NCBI GenBank assembly: GCA_030693065.1
Contig: JAUYBL010000020.1
Location: 26,246 to 90,245, forward strand
Source of the DNA: Methylococcaceae bacterium
GTDB taxonomy: Bacteria > Pseudomonadota > Gammaproteobacteria > Methylococcales > Methylomonadaceae
DNA length: 64,000 bases
Direction of reading: 5' to 3'
The notes under the pieces were generated by a model. It worked only from the letters and a program-made list of their open reading frames with translations. It searched no databases and was not told the origin of the DNA. Both the position numbers and the translations under genes were made by a program. Each line of letters begins with the position of its first letter. Positions within the stretch are counted from its first letter, which is position 1. Of the stretch, positions 45,582 to 54,259 are shown in pieces.

Positions 45582-46318
45582 GACTGATTTTCCGCACGTT
45601 TTTCAGTCAACGTTGTATAAATAACGAATATTGCCAACAAGGAAGCAAGAATCACAGACGCTCCCACTGTGCCGTAATCGAGCCCGCCTTTTTCAATCGG
45701 CTTAGTCAAAAAGTCGCCAAAAGTTGCGCCAAAAGGCCGCGTCAGTACAAAAGCTACCCAGAACAACATCACCCGATTAAGCCGGGTAAAATAGGTAGCC
45801 AGCACGACCAACCAAAGCAACCCGGCAATTAAGACCGCGCCGCCCAAAAAACCCAACCCCGAATCATCGGCTAAAAAATCGCCTAAAGCTGTACCCAATG
45901 TGTTTGAAAACAATATGGCCAACCAATAGAACATTTCCGCCCGTGTGGTTTGGATGTTACTCACGGACAGTGTCTTTTCGCTAATCTGCCAAATCGCCAA
46001 CACCAACAGTAAACCGGCGCTCAAAATCAATGACCCATTGGCATAACCCAAGCCTAAGGTGCGATCCATAAAATCCGACATCGTGGTGCCTGCCGTACTG
46101 GTAGTAAGAATCACCGTCCAATAAAGCACCGCATTAAACTTGCTCGCCATCAACTGAGCGATAACAGACACTAAGAACAAACCCAATAAAATGACAGTGC
46201 TAAATCCATAACCGACATCCATTGTCATCGACAGCAGATCACCCGCCGTTTCCCCCAACGTGGTTGCGCAGATTTTAATAATCCAGAACGTAAAAGTGAC
46301 TGCTGCGACTTTATTCAT
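45578..46318 (-). CDS. COG4705/DUF347-repeat membrane protein
   Basis: A 246-residue protein of about eight helices made of four repeats, each with T-x-G-x-x-x-x-D-x-[LM] followed by a glycine-rich helix. Examples are TTLGETAGDLL, TSTAGTTMSDFM, SNTLGTALGDFL and RPFGATFGDFL. This is the DUF347 pattern of uncharacterised membrane-anchored proteins. It lies 20 bases downstream of the outer-membrane-like gene and overlaps the duplicated membrane protein, all downstream of dabB. Four-fold repeats with buried acids suggest a transporter or channel; unproven. Confidence 0.8.
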   Translation of the reverse strand: MNKVAAVTFTFWIIKICATTLGETAGDLLSMTMDVGYGFSTVILLGLFLVSVIAQLMASKFNAVLYWTVILTTSTAGTTMSDFMDRTLGLGYANGSLILSAGLLLVLAIWQISEKTLSVSNIQTTRAEMFYWLAILFSNTLGTALGDFLADDSGLGFLGGAVLIAGLLWLVVLATYFTRLNRVMLFWVAFVLTRPFGATFGDFLTKPIEKGGLDYGTVGASVILASLLAIFVIYTTLTEKRAENQS

Positions 46319-46338
46319 GATTACTCGCGATTGAATCT

Positions 46339-47064
46339 TTAGAAATTGACAAACAGCGAGCCCATAACCAAATGGCGCATGGTGTTATTGGTATGAGTGG
46401 CATCGTCCAAATATTGATTCATGTAACCGGCTTCGGTACGGAAGTTTTTATTAAACGTCCAACCTAATCCGGCAAACGCCCGATTTTGATCGAAACCGGA
46501 TTGACCACCTTTGGGTGTTGAGTTCAGTCGCACAAAGAATTCATCCCAAGCAATCAAACTCAAGCGCGGTTCAAATTCTAAAGGATGCAAAAAACGAAGC
46601 ATCTGCCGTGGACGCACGCGAACTTCACTGCCATTACCCGGTATAAAGTTAGTTTCGATCATAGTTCTGAACGTAAACGTCCCAATATCAGTCGGTAAAA
46701 TATACCGAAACGCCGGCCAGACATCTTGTTGAGCGACGTAGTTTTTGCCGATATTTTGTGTCGGCAACCAGGTATAACCTGCCCAAATCGTGGCACGATC
46801 GCTGAGCGAATAACCGATCGCAGTGCGGACCATGCCTTGATACCAATGATTCCAGTTGTCATCAAAACGGGACTGGCCTTCTACCCAAACTCGAGCCTTC
46901 TCCAAACTAGGGTCAACCACCTTCAAACTGCCTTCGCCGACGACCTGTAGCCAGCTACCGGCATCTTGAAATAAATCATCCGCAGCGACAGCATTGTTAG
47001 CAATACCTAATGAAACTGCCAGCAAAGCTAACCCAGTAAGCGTGTTCTTGTACATATTCAACAT
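46339..47064 (-). CDS. DUF2490-like outer-membrane beta-barrel protein
   Basis: A 241-residue protein with a signal peptide (cleavage near AVA-AD) and alternating aromatic strands such as RTAIGYSLSDRATIWAGY and FTFRTMIETNF. It ends in MGSLFVNF, a terminal Phe as for outer-membrane barrels, and resembles DUF2490 proteins. AACGGAGGAAA precedes the ATG. It lies between dabB and the DUF347-like gene on the same strand, so it may provide an outer-membrane pore or belong to an envelope assembly linked with carbon uptake. Confidence 0.7.
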   Translation of the reverse strand: MLNMYKNTLTGLALLAVSLGIANNAVAADDLFQDAGSWLQVVGEGSLKVVDPSLEKARVWVEGQSRFDDNWNHWYQGMVRTAIGYSLSDRATIWAGYTWLPTQNIGKNYVAQQDVWPAFRYILPTDIGTFTFRTMIETNFIPGNGSEVRVRPRQMLRFLHPLEFEPRLSLIAWDEFFVRLNSTPKGGQSGFDQNRAFAGLGWTFNKNFRTEAGYMNQYLDDATHTNNTMRHLVMGSLFVNF

Positions 47065-47130
47065 AATTTCCTCCGTTTATAATGATAAGTAATCAGCGAC
47101 AACGGCTTAAATTCGTGGCGTCGCCTCCAA

Positions 47131-47162
47131 GCAAAATTCAAGATTGGCAAAATTCAAGATTG
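47131..47162. repeat. 16-bp perfect tandem duplication covering the dabB stop codon
   Basis: GCAAAATTCAAGATTG occurs twice in succession (47131-47146 and 47147-47162). The second copy contains the stop codon of dabB, so the duplication did not change the protein. Probably a replication-slippage product. Confidence 0.75.
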
Positions 47163-49025
47163 GCTAATTTCCAACGGCCTACCCATGCAAAGTCTTAAAA
47201 ACACTCGCGCTGCAGCAATACCGTTAATCACAAAACACACGGCGATTAAGGCACCAATCCACGAATATTGGCTACTGGCGTGATAGAGCAACAAGTCTTC
47301 GCCAATAAATGCCGGAGTAATCGGAAAACCTACCAAGCCCAGAAAGCTGATAAACAATAACAACGACAAAATAGGGTTGGTTTCCGCCATGGCCCGATAA
47401 GCGAAAGGCGAGTCTTTAAAATTGGCTTGTTTCGGTAATTTGATTAACACCAAAATGCCGAGCAGCCACGAGGGGATGATGCCGGTAGTGAATAACACAA
47501 TATCCGGCAAAGCCTCGGGATGTAATAACCACACGGCACCCGCTGCGAATAAGGCACTCATCGCAACGGCGTTCCAAATCTTAATGAAACTATGCTTCTG
47601 ACTAAACGCGCTTAATGACGCCATCACCATAGCCAGTGCAGCGGGCGCGGCGAGATACAGGGAATTAATAACGTCAGTCGTAAAAGCCAACCAAGTCATC
47701 AGCAGCACACTTAAACCAACGACAATTTTCACTACCCCACTGACGTTATTAATTTTTGCACCCGCTTGCTTGAGTGGTGCCCAAAGCATTGATCTAACCA
47801 ACAACTCCAGATTACCTTCTTGCAACGCAAACACATATAAGGTGTTCTGCAACACTTCCGGCAGTGTGTCGCGTATAGAGACCGGCAAATAATCAGGCAT
47901 GCGAGTATTTTTAATATTAAAGTCAGTGTCGATAGCCCCTTCAACTCGCAGCATATGTGCAACGATAGATGGCGATACCAACAACTGATAGCAGCGTAAG
48001 AAAGCATTGCCCAAAAAATGCACCAACACTAAAGTTTCCAAGCCCAGCGCCAGCTCCATAAACATGAAGCCTACTTGGGTAATCGAGGCGTAAGCCACCT
48101 GCCCTTTAATGTTTGATTGCGTTTTTTCCGACAGAGTGGCGATCACCACCGTCAGCAAACCAATACAAAATAGCGCCGTTCTAGGAATGTAGTGATAACT
48201 CCATATCGGCGCGGTACGCAGCAGTAGGAACACGCCCAAATGTACCGACAAGGCACCGTAAAAAATCGCGCTGGATGGCGTTGGCCCTTCCATCGCACGA
48301 GGCAGCCAAAAACAAAAAGGAAACTGTGCAGATTTTCCGCAAGCGGCGATAAATATCAGCACTGACATTAATGCCAAGGCCGGATAACTGGCCGGTGGCG
48401 GCGCACTGTCTGCAAACAGCACGGCAAGATTGCTGAAATGGTCACTTTCGTGAAACAACAGATGCCCCATCCACGCACCCAGCAGCAAACCGATGTCGCA
48501 AAAGCGATACACCGTGTATGCCCTTAAGGCATTACGCACCGGTTGCACCCGATGCCGGTAAAAGGCGATCAATAAAAATGACGAGATGCCGACAATTTCC
48601 CAGCCTGCGAACAACATATCAATCGAGCCTGACAGCACGACCATATTCAAGCCCAGTGCAAAACCGAAAATGGTCATAAAAAAGCGTTTATAGCCCGCTT
48701 CTCGATGCAGGTAATTTCGGCAATAACGCACAATCACCGAAAAAATCACCCACACTGCAAACAAATACGCCGCGCCGATACGATCAAAATAAAACAGAAT
48801 CGGGAATCGATAGTTGCCACGTTCATACAACGTAAACCACTCAAATTCATGACCAGGAAAACCATTGCTTGCCCATAGCGCAAGTAACACAATAATACTC
48901 AAGCCCATTGCATGCGTGGTCCAGAAGCTGATCGTCGCAATTTTCTTTTCGTTAGTTCCCAGCAAAGCAATCAGTAATAGCCCAAACAACGGTAACAACA
49001 GACAGGCTAGCAATAATGTATTCAT
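47154..49025 (-). CDS. dabB: DabB, proton-channel-like subunit of the DAB inorganic carbon transporter
   Basis: A 623-residue membrane protein of the Complex I NuoL/Mrp family with ~14-16 helices. Visible signatures include GWEIVGISSFLLIAFYRHR, CGKSAQFPFCFWLPRAMEGPTPSS, and KTQSNIKGQVAYASITQVG. In DAB systems it is thought to couple the cation gradient to CO2 hydration by DabA. The ATG overlaps the dabA stop; a start seven codons earlier is less likely. The order dabA-dabB rather than dabB-dabA, directly behind a SulP gene, is a notable arrangement. Confidence 0.88.
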   Translation of the reverse strand: MNTLLLACLLLPLFGLLLIALLGTNEKKIATISFWTTHAMGLSIIVLLALWASNGFPGHEFEWFTLYERGNYRFPILFYFDRIGAAYLFAVWVIFSVIVRYCRNYLHREAGYKRFFMTIFGFALGLNMVVLSGSIDMLFAGWEIVGISSFLLIAFYRHRVQPVRNALRAYTVYRFCDIGLLLGAWMGHLLFHESDHFSNLAVLFADSAPPPASYPALALMSVLIFIAACGKSAQFPFCFWLPRAMEGPTPSSAIFYGALSVHLGVFLLLRTAPIWSYHYIPRTALFCIGLLTVVIATLSEKTQSNIKGQVAYASITQVGFMFMELALGLETLVLVHFLGNAFLRCYQLLVSPSIVAHMLRVEGAIDTDFNIKNTRMPDYLPVSIRDTLPEVLQNTLYVFALQEGNLELLVRSMLWAPLKQAGAKINNVSGVVKIVVGLSVLLMTWLAFTTDVINSLYLAAPAALAMVMASLSAFSQKHSFIKIWNAVAMSALFAAGAVWLLHPEALPDIVLFTTGIIPSWLLGILVLIKLPKQANFKDSPFAYRAMAETNPILSLLLFISFLGLVGFPITPAFIGEDLLLYHASSQYSWIGALIAVCFVINGIAAARVFLRLCMGRPLEISQS

Positions 49026-51571
49026 GCGGCACTCCTTCGCAGACAATGCACCGGAATCGTTGCGCGTTGCCCAACAATAATATTTTCAGAGCAATCAGCC
49101 GTTGGCGCCGAAGTGCCTGCGGGCAATTCAACCGGTTCCCAGCCGGTACTGTGATAAAAAAACAACTCATTCGTGCCGGGATGACATGCCGCCAAGCGCA
49201 CCCAATCGTTATCCAGCCATTCTTTTAATGGTGCTCCCAGATTTGCAAAGGCTTTATCCAGAACTTGCGTGCTTTGTTCGATAACAATCAGCAAGCGCGA
49301 TGGTTCATGGACTTCAATCATTTGCGATGGCAAACCGTTACGCAAATCACCTTCGACACCGTTGGCCACACCAAGCAACCCGATGACGTTATGCGGCAGC
49401 TTAGTACCGGCGCCATACACCGAGTTATCAATCCGTGAGAACAAATACTCAAGATTGATGCCGCCGCAGACCGGAATAATCGCCGAGAGAATTTTGACGA
49501 TGATTTGCCCGTCAGCGTCCGAATCGGGATTGTAAGAATGTAGAAAAGAGCGTCGATCGAGAAACAAATCTCGCGTTAATGCGCGTCTACCTACTACGCA
49601 ATAGAGATTGTTGGAATGATTAAGCTCAGGCCGCGGTTCGAATATCGACGAAGCACGAGTAGCAACATGTTGATGGGCTTCTTCAAAAGAATGCTTTTGC
49701 GGACCCAACTCAAACCAACGACAGCGCTCCAGGGCATTTTTTTGCAAGGCTTGTTGCATGGTATTTTGAAAAATCTGCAATACCTCGGCTGGATACTGCG
49801 CAAACAGATGCTTATCAAAATAAGTGATTTCGTCACGACTGGTGTTATGCAGTGCCGCAACAAAATAGCTGCTTGCCGGAATATCAATGCCACGCTCCCG
49901 CAATACGTCCCGCACCGGCTCATGGTTAGCCATCCAGGCAAAGGCACGGGCATTGGGCGCGCCGGGTTTGCCTGAGCAAGCGCCGCAATCATAAGCAGCA
50001 AAATGCTGATTATTAGCGCTGCTGGAACCGTGCGCAACCACTACAACCAACGGAGCAAATTGCTTAGTCAAACCGATATTACGCAGTAAGCCCTCAATTT
50101 TGTCGGCCATTTCTATCACCGAAAAACCCAGTAACTGCCCGTCAGCATTCGGCTCATCGTTTTCCCGCAGCAAATGCAGGTGCGTATGCGCGTCAACTTC
50201 GCTTAATTTTTTGATTTTTAGCAATTGCGAGCTCGGACGAAATACATCCCAAACCATCCGTGCTGCATAACCGATACCCAAAATCTGTGTGAACAACCAG
50301 CCTTTAAAAAGCGAATGCGGCTTGATATGAAGATCGGAGAAGCCTTCTGTCACGGCATTTTTCTCCGCTTCCGGCCGCAAGTTTGATTCCATGATCAAAT
50401 GCTTGGGGTTTAGGATATTTGGACATTGCGCAACCGGGTAGGCGTCATCAAAGCCCTGATAGAGAAAATCAATGCCAAAAAATCCAGCCGCACCAAAGGT
50501 TTCAATGGCGGGATTAAGTTCTTCCAAGTAGCGGCGCAGCGAGCATTCCCTGTCGTCGATGCAAAAAAATGCCTGGGCGATTGGCTTTTCTTTAGCTTTT
50601 ACCGGCGCGTCCGGGGCTTTTAGCGCGATCAACAATTCAGTATGCAGCGAATATTCCATCGCTTCATGCCACACTTTTAACGGTAAGGGCACAATCGCTT
50701 TGTCTTCATAATCGTTTAAAAGAGGTATCTCCGCCGCATGTGGCGTTTGCGCAACGTTAATAAATTTGGCGCCTCTTTTTTTGTTAAGGATCGCTAACTC
50801 CGCGAGTAGCTCTACGGCAATAAGTTCTTTCAGCGTAATCTGGCGACGTTCCAGCAAGGCTTTGGGATCAAGCTCGATAAGACGCACCATGCCCGCCCAG
50901 CCGGGATGAGCAAGCAACATTTCCAACAGGTACTGTTCGTATAAGGACTCGTCACCAACAATTCGTTGCAAGCACAACGAAATCAGGTCATTAGGGCTTT
51001 CATTTAATAAATCACGAATAGATGACTCATTAAACGGATACAGCGGCAACAGACTGTTTTGCGCCAAGCGCCAGACACAACTCAAAAATGATTCATCGGG
51101 TTTAGCCAACGTCCAACGACTGATGCCTTGATCCAAAAAATTCGCCAGCAAGCGGAAAATAATCGGATGCACCAAGGAATTTAAATCAATTTCCAAATGC
51201 GTCAGCCAACTATTACGAACCCCATGATTAGCCAACGACACCGGCGGATAATGATCAGTGCTGTCGGTGGCAAAGAGTTTTTCTCGCAGTTGCGGATAGT
51301 TATTGGAGTCAACCCCAGCATGCTTTATCGCCCAATCGATAGCAAAATCCTTGATCCGACCTTGCTTATGCATTGCCTGGTATTCTGTCAAAGCCAAATA
51401 ACTGCGGGCACCGAACACCTTTGCTGCAATCGCTACGCCTTTGTGAAAAGGGTAATGCTGAACGGCATGCAGGGTGTTATGGTGAATAAAATCCTTAATA
51501 GGCCCTTGCACAGGCAGCCAGTGTGAGATGTGGTCAATCGAGACGTTCAAGTCAAACTCAACAGGTTTCAT
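49022..51571 (-). CDS. dabA: DabA, carbonic-anhydrase-like subunit of the DAB inorganic carbon transporter (DUF2309)
   Basis: An 849-residue DUF2309 protein. The zinc-site residues of a beta-carbonic-anhydrase-like centre are seen: Cys337 and Asp339 in FFCIDDRE, His514 in VVVAHGSSS and Cys529 in AAYDCGACSG. Spacing agrees with characterised DabA (Cys351, Asp353, His524, Cys539 in Halothiobacillus). It is predicted to hydrate CO2 to bicarbonate vectorially at the inner membrane. AGAGGAGG precedes the ATG, 26 bases behind the sulP stop. It is flanked by DabB and a SulP transporter. Confidence 0.92.
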   Translation of the reverse strand: MKPVEFDLNVSIDHISHWLPVQGPIKDFIHHNTLHAVQHYPFHKGVAIAAKVFGARSYLALTEYQAMHKQGRIKDFAIDWAIKHAGVDSNNYPQLREKLFATDSTDHYPPVSLANHGVRNSWLTHLEIDLNSLVHPIIFRLLANFLDQGISRWTLAKPDESFLSCVWRLAQNSLLPLYPFNESSIRDLLNESPNDLISLCLQRIVGDESLYEQYLLEMLLAHPGWAGMVRLIELDPKALLERRQITLKELIAVELLAELAILNKKRGAKFINVAQTPHAAEIPLLNDYEDKAIVPLPLKVWHEAMEYSLHTELLIALKAPDAPVKAKEKPIAQAFFCIDDRECSLRRYLEELNPAIETFGAAGFFGIDFLYQGFDDAYPVAQCPNILNPKHLIMESNLRPEAEKNAVTEGFSDLHIKPHSLFKGWLFTQILGIGYAARMVWDVFRPSSQLLKIKKLSEVDAHTHLHLLRENDEPNADGQLLGFSVIEMADKIEGLLRNIGLTKQFAPLVVVVAHGSSSANNQHFAAYDCGACSGKPGAPNARAFAWMANHEPVRDVLRERGIDIPASSYFVAALHNTSRDEITYFDKHLFAQYPAEVLQIFQNTMQQALQKNALERCRWFELGPQKHSFEEAHQHVATRASSIFEPRPELNHSNNLYCVVGRRALTRDLFLDRRSFLHSYNPDSDADGQIIVKILSAIIPVCGGINLEYLFSRIDNSVYGAGTKLPHNVIGLLGVANGVEGDLRNGLPSQMIEVHEPSRLLIVIEQSTQVLDKAFANLGAPLKEWLDNDWVRLAACHPGTNELFFYHSTGWEPVELPAGTSAPTADCSENIIVGQRATIPVHCLRRSAA

Positions 51572-51597
51572 TAGAACCTCCTCTTAATGATTATGTT

Positions 51598-53283
51598 CTA
51601 AAGGCCACGTTGATCGCTTTTGCGGCGACTCATGTGATCGGGTTTCATTCTTCGTGCAGACAGTGGATGCTTTGAATAGGCGTCGTGAGATTCCATGCCG
51701 ATCAAAATGCAATGTCCGCCCTGTGCTTCGTAGTCATGTTGAAAAGAGTGCAAAAATTCCATAACGGTGTGGTCCAGTAAAAACGTGTTGTTCAATTGAA
51801 AAACGACGGTTTTGCCTTGCTCCAGCGTCGCTAATTCGGTTTTTAATCTTAAGAAATTAGAGAAAATGGCCGCGCCCACCAAGTTAATCACAGTGGTATC
51901 CGGCTCCTGATGTTCAACGGTATAGTAAATTTTAAACAGGTTATTCGGTCTGATGCCGCGTAGCATGTGTATTGCAAATTTGGTCAAAATACCTAGCGCA
52001 ACACCGATCAATAAATCTGTCGCTAACACGCCGATGATGGTGACCACAAACATAAACAACTGTTCTTTACCGATACCCATCACTTCCGCAAACGATTTGG
52101 GTGAGGCCAAACGAAAGCCGGTGTACACCAGCAATGAGGCTAATGCCGCCAGCGGAATGCTGTGAATCAAGCGTGGAAACAACACCACGAACAACAACAA
52201 GAAGGCACCATGGAAAAAATTGGCCCATTGTGTTTTCGCGCCGTTATTAACATTGGCAGAGCTCCGCACGATTTCAGCAATCATCGGCAGACCGCCGACC
52301 AAACCGGCAACCAAATTACCAAAGCCGACAGCCGTCAAATCACGATCTAACTTGGAATGACGTTTGTAAGGATCGAGCTTATCAACAGCAATGGCGCTGA
52401 GTAGACTTTCCAAACTGCCTACTAAGCTGATCGCCACCACCGCTTCCCAGAATTCAAGCGTGGCAATCTTGGAAAAATCAGGAAAATAGAAACTGGACAT
52501 AAAGTTTTCAGAGATCGCGACTAAAAACGTCGGCCCAACTGTTTCTTCGTGATGCGGTAAAAAGTGCGCATCAGGCAAAAACAAGTACATGTGTTGATGT
52601 TCCAGATCGAAATATCTTGCCAAGGCAATACCGGACAACACCACTAACAACGGCGCGGGAACCATCTTCAACGTTGGGTTTTTAATGACTGACCAGATAA
52701 TCAAAATTGCCAAGCCGGTAAAACCGATAATGGCAATGTCCGGATTGAGGTTAACTAGGCTGTGCGGAATTTGGGCAATGGTAGACAGCAAACTACTGCC
52801 TTTTTCCGGAGCAACGCCCAGCATGACGTGAATCTGCTTGGCCATAATAATGATGCCAATGGCAGCCAGCATGCCGTGTACCACCGATGCGGGAAAGAAC
52901 GAACTTAATCGCCCGGCTTTAAATATGCCCAATAGAATTTGTATCACACTGGCGATGACAATTGCCGCCAGTGTATAGCGATAACCGGCCATCGCATCGC
53001 CTTCACCCAGCCCTTGCACAGCGCCGAGCACTACAACAATCAACCCGGCGGCCGGGCCATTGATGGTCATAAATGAGCCGCTAATCCTTGAAACCAATAC
53101 CCCACCGATAATGGCCGTGATAATGCCAGCCGAGGGTGGAAAGCCGGAAGCCATCGAAATACCTAGACACAATGGCAAAGCAATTAAAAAAACCAAAAAA
53201 CCGGACAATAAATCGCTGCGCCAGTTTTGTTTAAGACCGGCCAAGCCGGTAAGGGGGATTGCGGATGGCAATGCAGTACTCAT
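51598..53283 (-). CDS. SulP-family (SLC26) anion transporter, probable bicarbonate transporter
   Basis: A 561-residue membrane protein with the SulP core (about 14 helices; FLIALPLCLGISMASGFPP, GPAAGLIVVVLGAVQGLG) and a cytoplasmic STAS domain at the C-terminus (about 440-535). The ATG with AGGAG six bases upstream is preferred over a GTG two codons earlier. SulP proteins carry sulphate, bicarbonate or other anions. Co-transcription with dabA-dabB suggests bicarbonate. Expression is predicted from the -24/-12 promoter at 53328-53343 and the palindromic sites at 53429-53465. Confidence 0.88.
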   Translation of the reverse strand: MSTALPSAIPLTGLAGLKQNWRSDLLSGFLVFLIALPLCLGISMASGFPPSAGIITAIIGGVLVSRISGSFMTINGPAAGLIVVVLGAVQGLGEGDAMAGYRYTLAAIVIASVIQILLGIFKAGRLSSFFPASVVHGMLAAIGIIIMAKQIHVMLGVAPEKGSSLLSTIAQIPHSLVNLNPDIAIIGFTGLAILIIWSVIKNPTLKMVPAPLLVVLSGIALARYFDLEHQHMYLFLPDAHFLPHHEETVGPTFLVAISENFMSSFYFPDFSKIATLEFWEAVVAISLVGSLESLLSAIAVDKLDPYKRHSKLDRDLTAVGFGNLVAGLVGGLPMIAEIVRSSANVNNGAKTQWANFFHGAFLLLFVVLFPRLIHSIPLAALASLLVYTGFRLASPKSFAEVMGIGKEQLFMFVVTIIGVLATDLLIGVALGILTKFAIHMLRGIRPNNLFKIYYTVEHQEPDTTVINLVGAAIFSNFLRLKTELATLEQGKTVVFQLNNTFLLDHTVMEFLHSFQHDYEAQGGHCILIGMESHDAYSKHPLSARRMKPDHMSRRKSDQRGL

Positions 53284-53327
53284 ATTCACTCCTGATAGAT
53301 AACAATAAACAACTTGTACTACCTACA

Positions 53328-53343
53328 AGCCATTACCGTGCCA
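53328..53343 (-). promoter_or_regulatory. Sigma-54 (-24/-12) promoter of sulP-dabA-dabB
   Basis: On the minus strand TGGCACGGTAATGGCT matches TGGCACG-N4-TTGCW except for one base, with GG and GC exactly ten bases apart. The leader to the sulP ATG would be about 35 bases. Confidence 0.75.
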
Positions 53344-53424
53344 AAAACAAACATGTTTATTAACTCATTGTATTTATTTAACTTTAAAAACATACGCCGC
53401 AATAGAATCGATTGACTTAAGCGC

Positions 53425-53469
53425 AATCGGTTCATATCAACCAATATCAATGGTTGATATGAACCGATT
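53425..53469. promoter_or_regulatory. Paired 14-bp operator in a 19-bp inverted repeat
   Basis: GGTTCATATCAACC (53429-53442) and its reverse complement GGTTGATATGAACC (53452-53465) start 23 bp apart inside a 19-bp perfect inverted repeat with a 7-base loop. It lies 86-122 bp upstream of the -24 element of the sulP promoter, as expected for an enhancer-binding protein. The same 14-mer and the same 23-bp spacing occur at 11360-11396. The T run after it (TGTTTTTTATT) would also allow a plus-strand terminator, but no plus-strand gene precedes it. Confidence 0.7.
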
Positions 53470-53533
53470 TGTTTTTTATTAGGTAGATTTCGTGTAACTA
53501 TTCAGCATCAGTTGATTGCTGTGGGAGTGTCTT

Positions 53534-53576
53534 GTGGGAGCGACGCCCACGTCGCGACCGAGGGCGTCGCTCCCAC
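53534..53576. repeat. REP-like hairpin repeat, copy 2
   Basis: GTGGGAGCGACGCCC (53534-53548) pairs perfectly with GGGCGTCGCTCCCAC (53562-53576). The first 21 bases recur in reverse at 40921-40941. The remaining ~215 bases up to the next gene show no recognised feature except its ribosome binding site (AAAGGGAGAG). Confidence 0.65.
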
Positions 53577-53791
53577 CCGGTAATGCGTTATCGCTCGCCC
53601 TCCAAAGAAACTCGCTGAATAGTTACGATTTAGTAAGCTTTAAAATTTCCGGCCTCTTACTAAATCGACCTTACTCGTTACCTTTACCACACGATAGAGC
53701 CCGTGTAACATCCAAACCAATACGCCGTGCCGCAAAGTCTCAATAAGGCGCGGAGCCTTTTAGCCCTGAAAATTAAAGGGAGAGTTACCCA

Positions 53792-54259
53792 ATGACCACG
53801 CTCACCATCAACGGCAAGCCTCGCCAAATCGACTTACCAGAGGACACTCCCCTGCTCTGGGCGTTGCGCGATCACTTGGGCTTAACCGGAACAAAATTCG
53901 GCTGCGGCATGTCTTTGTGTGGAGCTTGCACTGTTCATGTCGACGGCGAACCCACTCGTGCTTGTGTAACACCCGTTTCATCGGTGGTCGGCAAAAACAT
54001 CGTAACGATTGAAGCCATCGATCAGGATGCAATCGGGCAAAAAGTCCAAGACGCCTGGTTAGCCTTGGGCGTGCCGCAATGCGGTTATTGCCAGTCCGGA
54101 CAAATCATGGCGGCCACCGCGTTGCTTCAGCACAATCCCAACCCTTCGGATGCTGATATTGATAAGGCCATGAGCGGGAATATCTGCCGATGCGGCACCT
54201 ATCAACGTATCCGCGCCGCCATCAAACAGGCGGCTGGTTCAAAGGAGAGCAACTCATGA
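53792..54259 (+). CDS. [2Fe-2S] subunit of a molybdenum hydroxylase (IorA-like), set 1
   Basis: A 155-residue iron-sulphur subunit of the xanthine oxidase family. The plant-type ferredoxin cluster is in [12 protein letters not shown] and the helical domain cluster in CGYCQSGQ and CRCGTYQR. It transfers electrons from the molybdenum subunit encoded next, whose ATG overlaps its stop. It has no signal peptide and is presumably exported together with the Tat-bearing partner. AAAGGGAGAG precedes the ATG. Confidence 0.93.
   Translation: MTTLTINGKPRQIDLPEDTPLLWALRDHLGLTGTKFGCGMSLCGACTVHVDGEPTRACVTPVSSVVGKNIVTIEAIDQDAIGQKVQDAWLALGVPQCGYCQSGQIMAATALLQHNPNPSDADIDKAMSGNICRCGTYQRIRAAIKQAAGSKESNS

Noticed and set aside
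53470..53480. T run after the 53425-53469 inverted repeat taken as a terminator
   Set aside because: No plus-strand gene precedes it, and the same half-sites occur as direct repeats at 11360-11414 where they cannot form a terminator.
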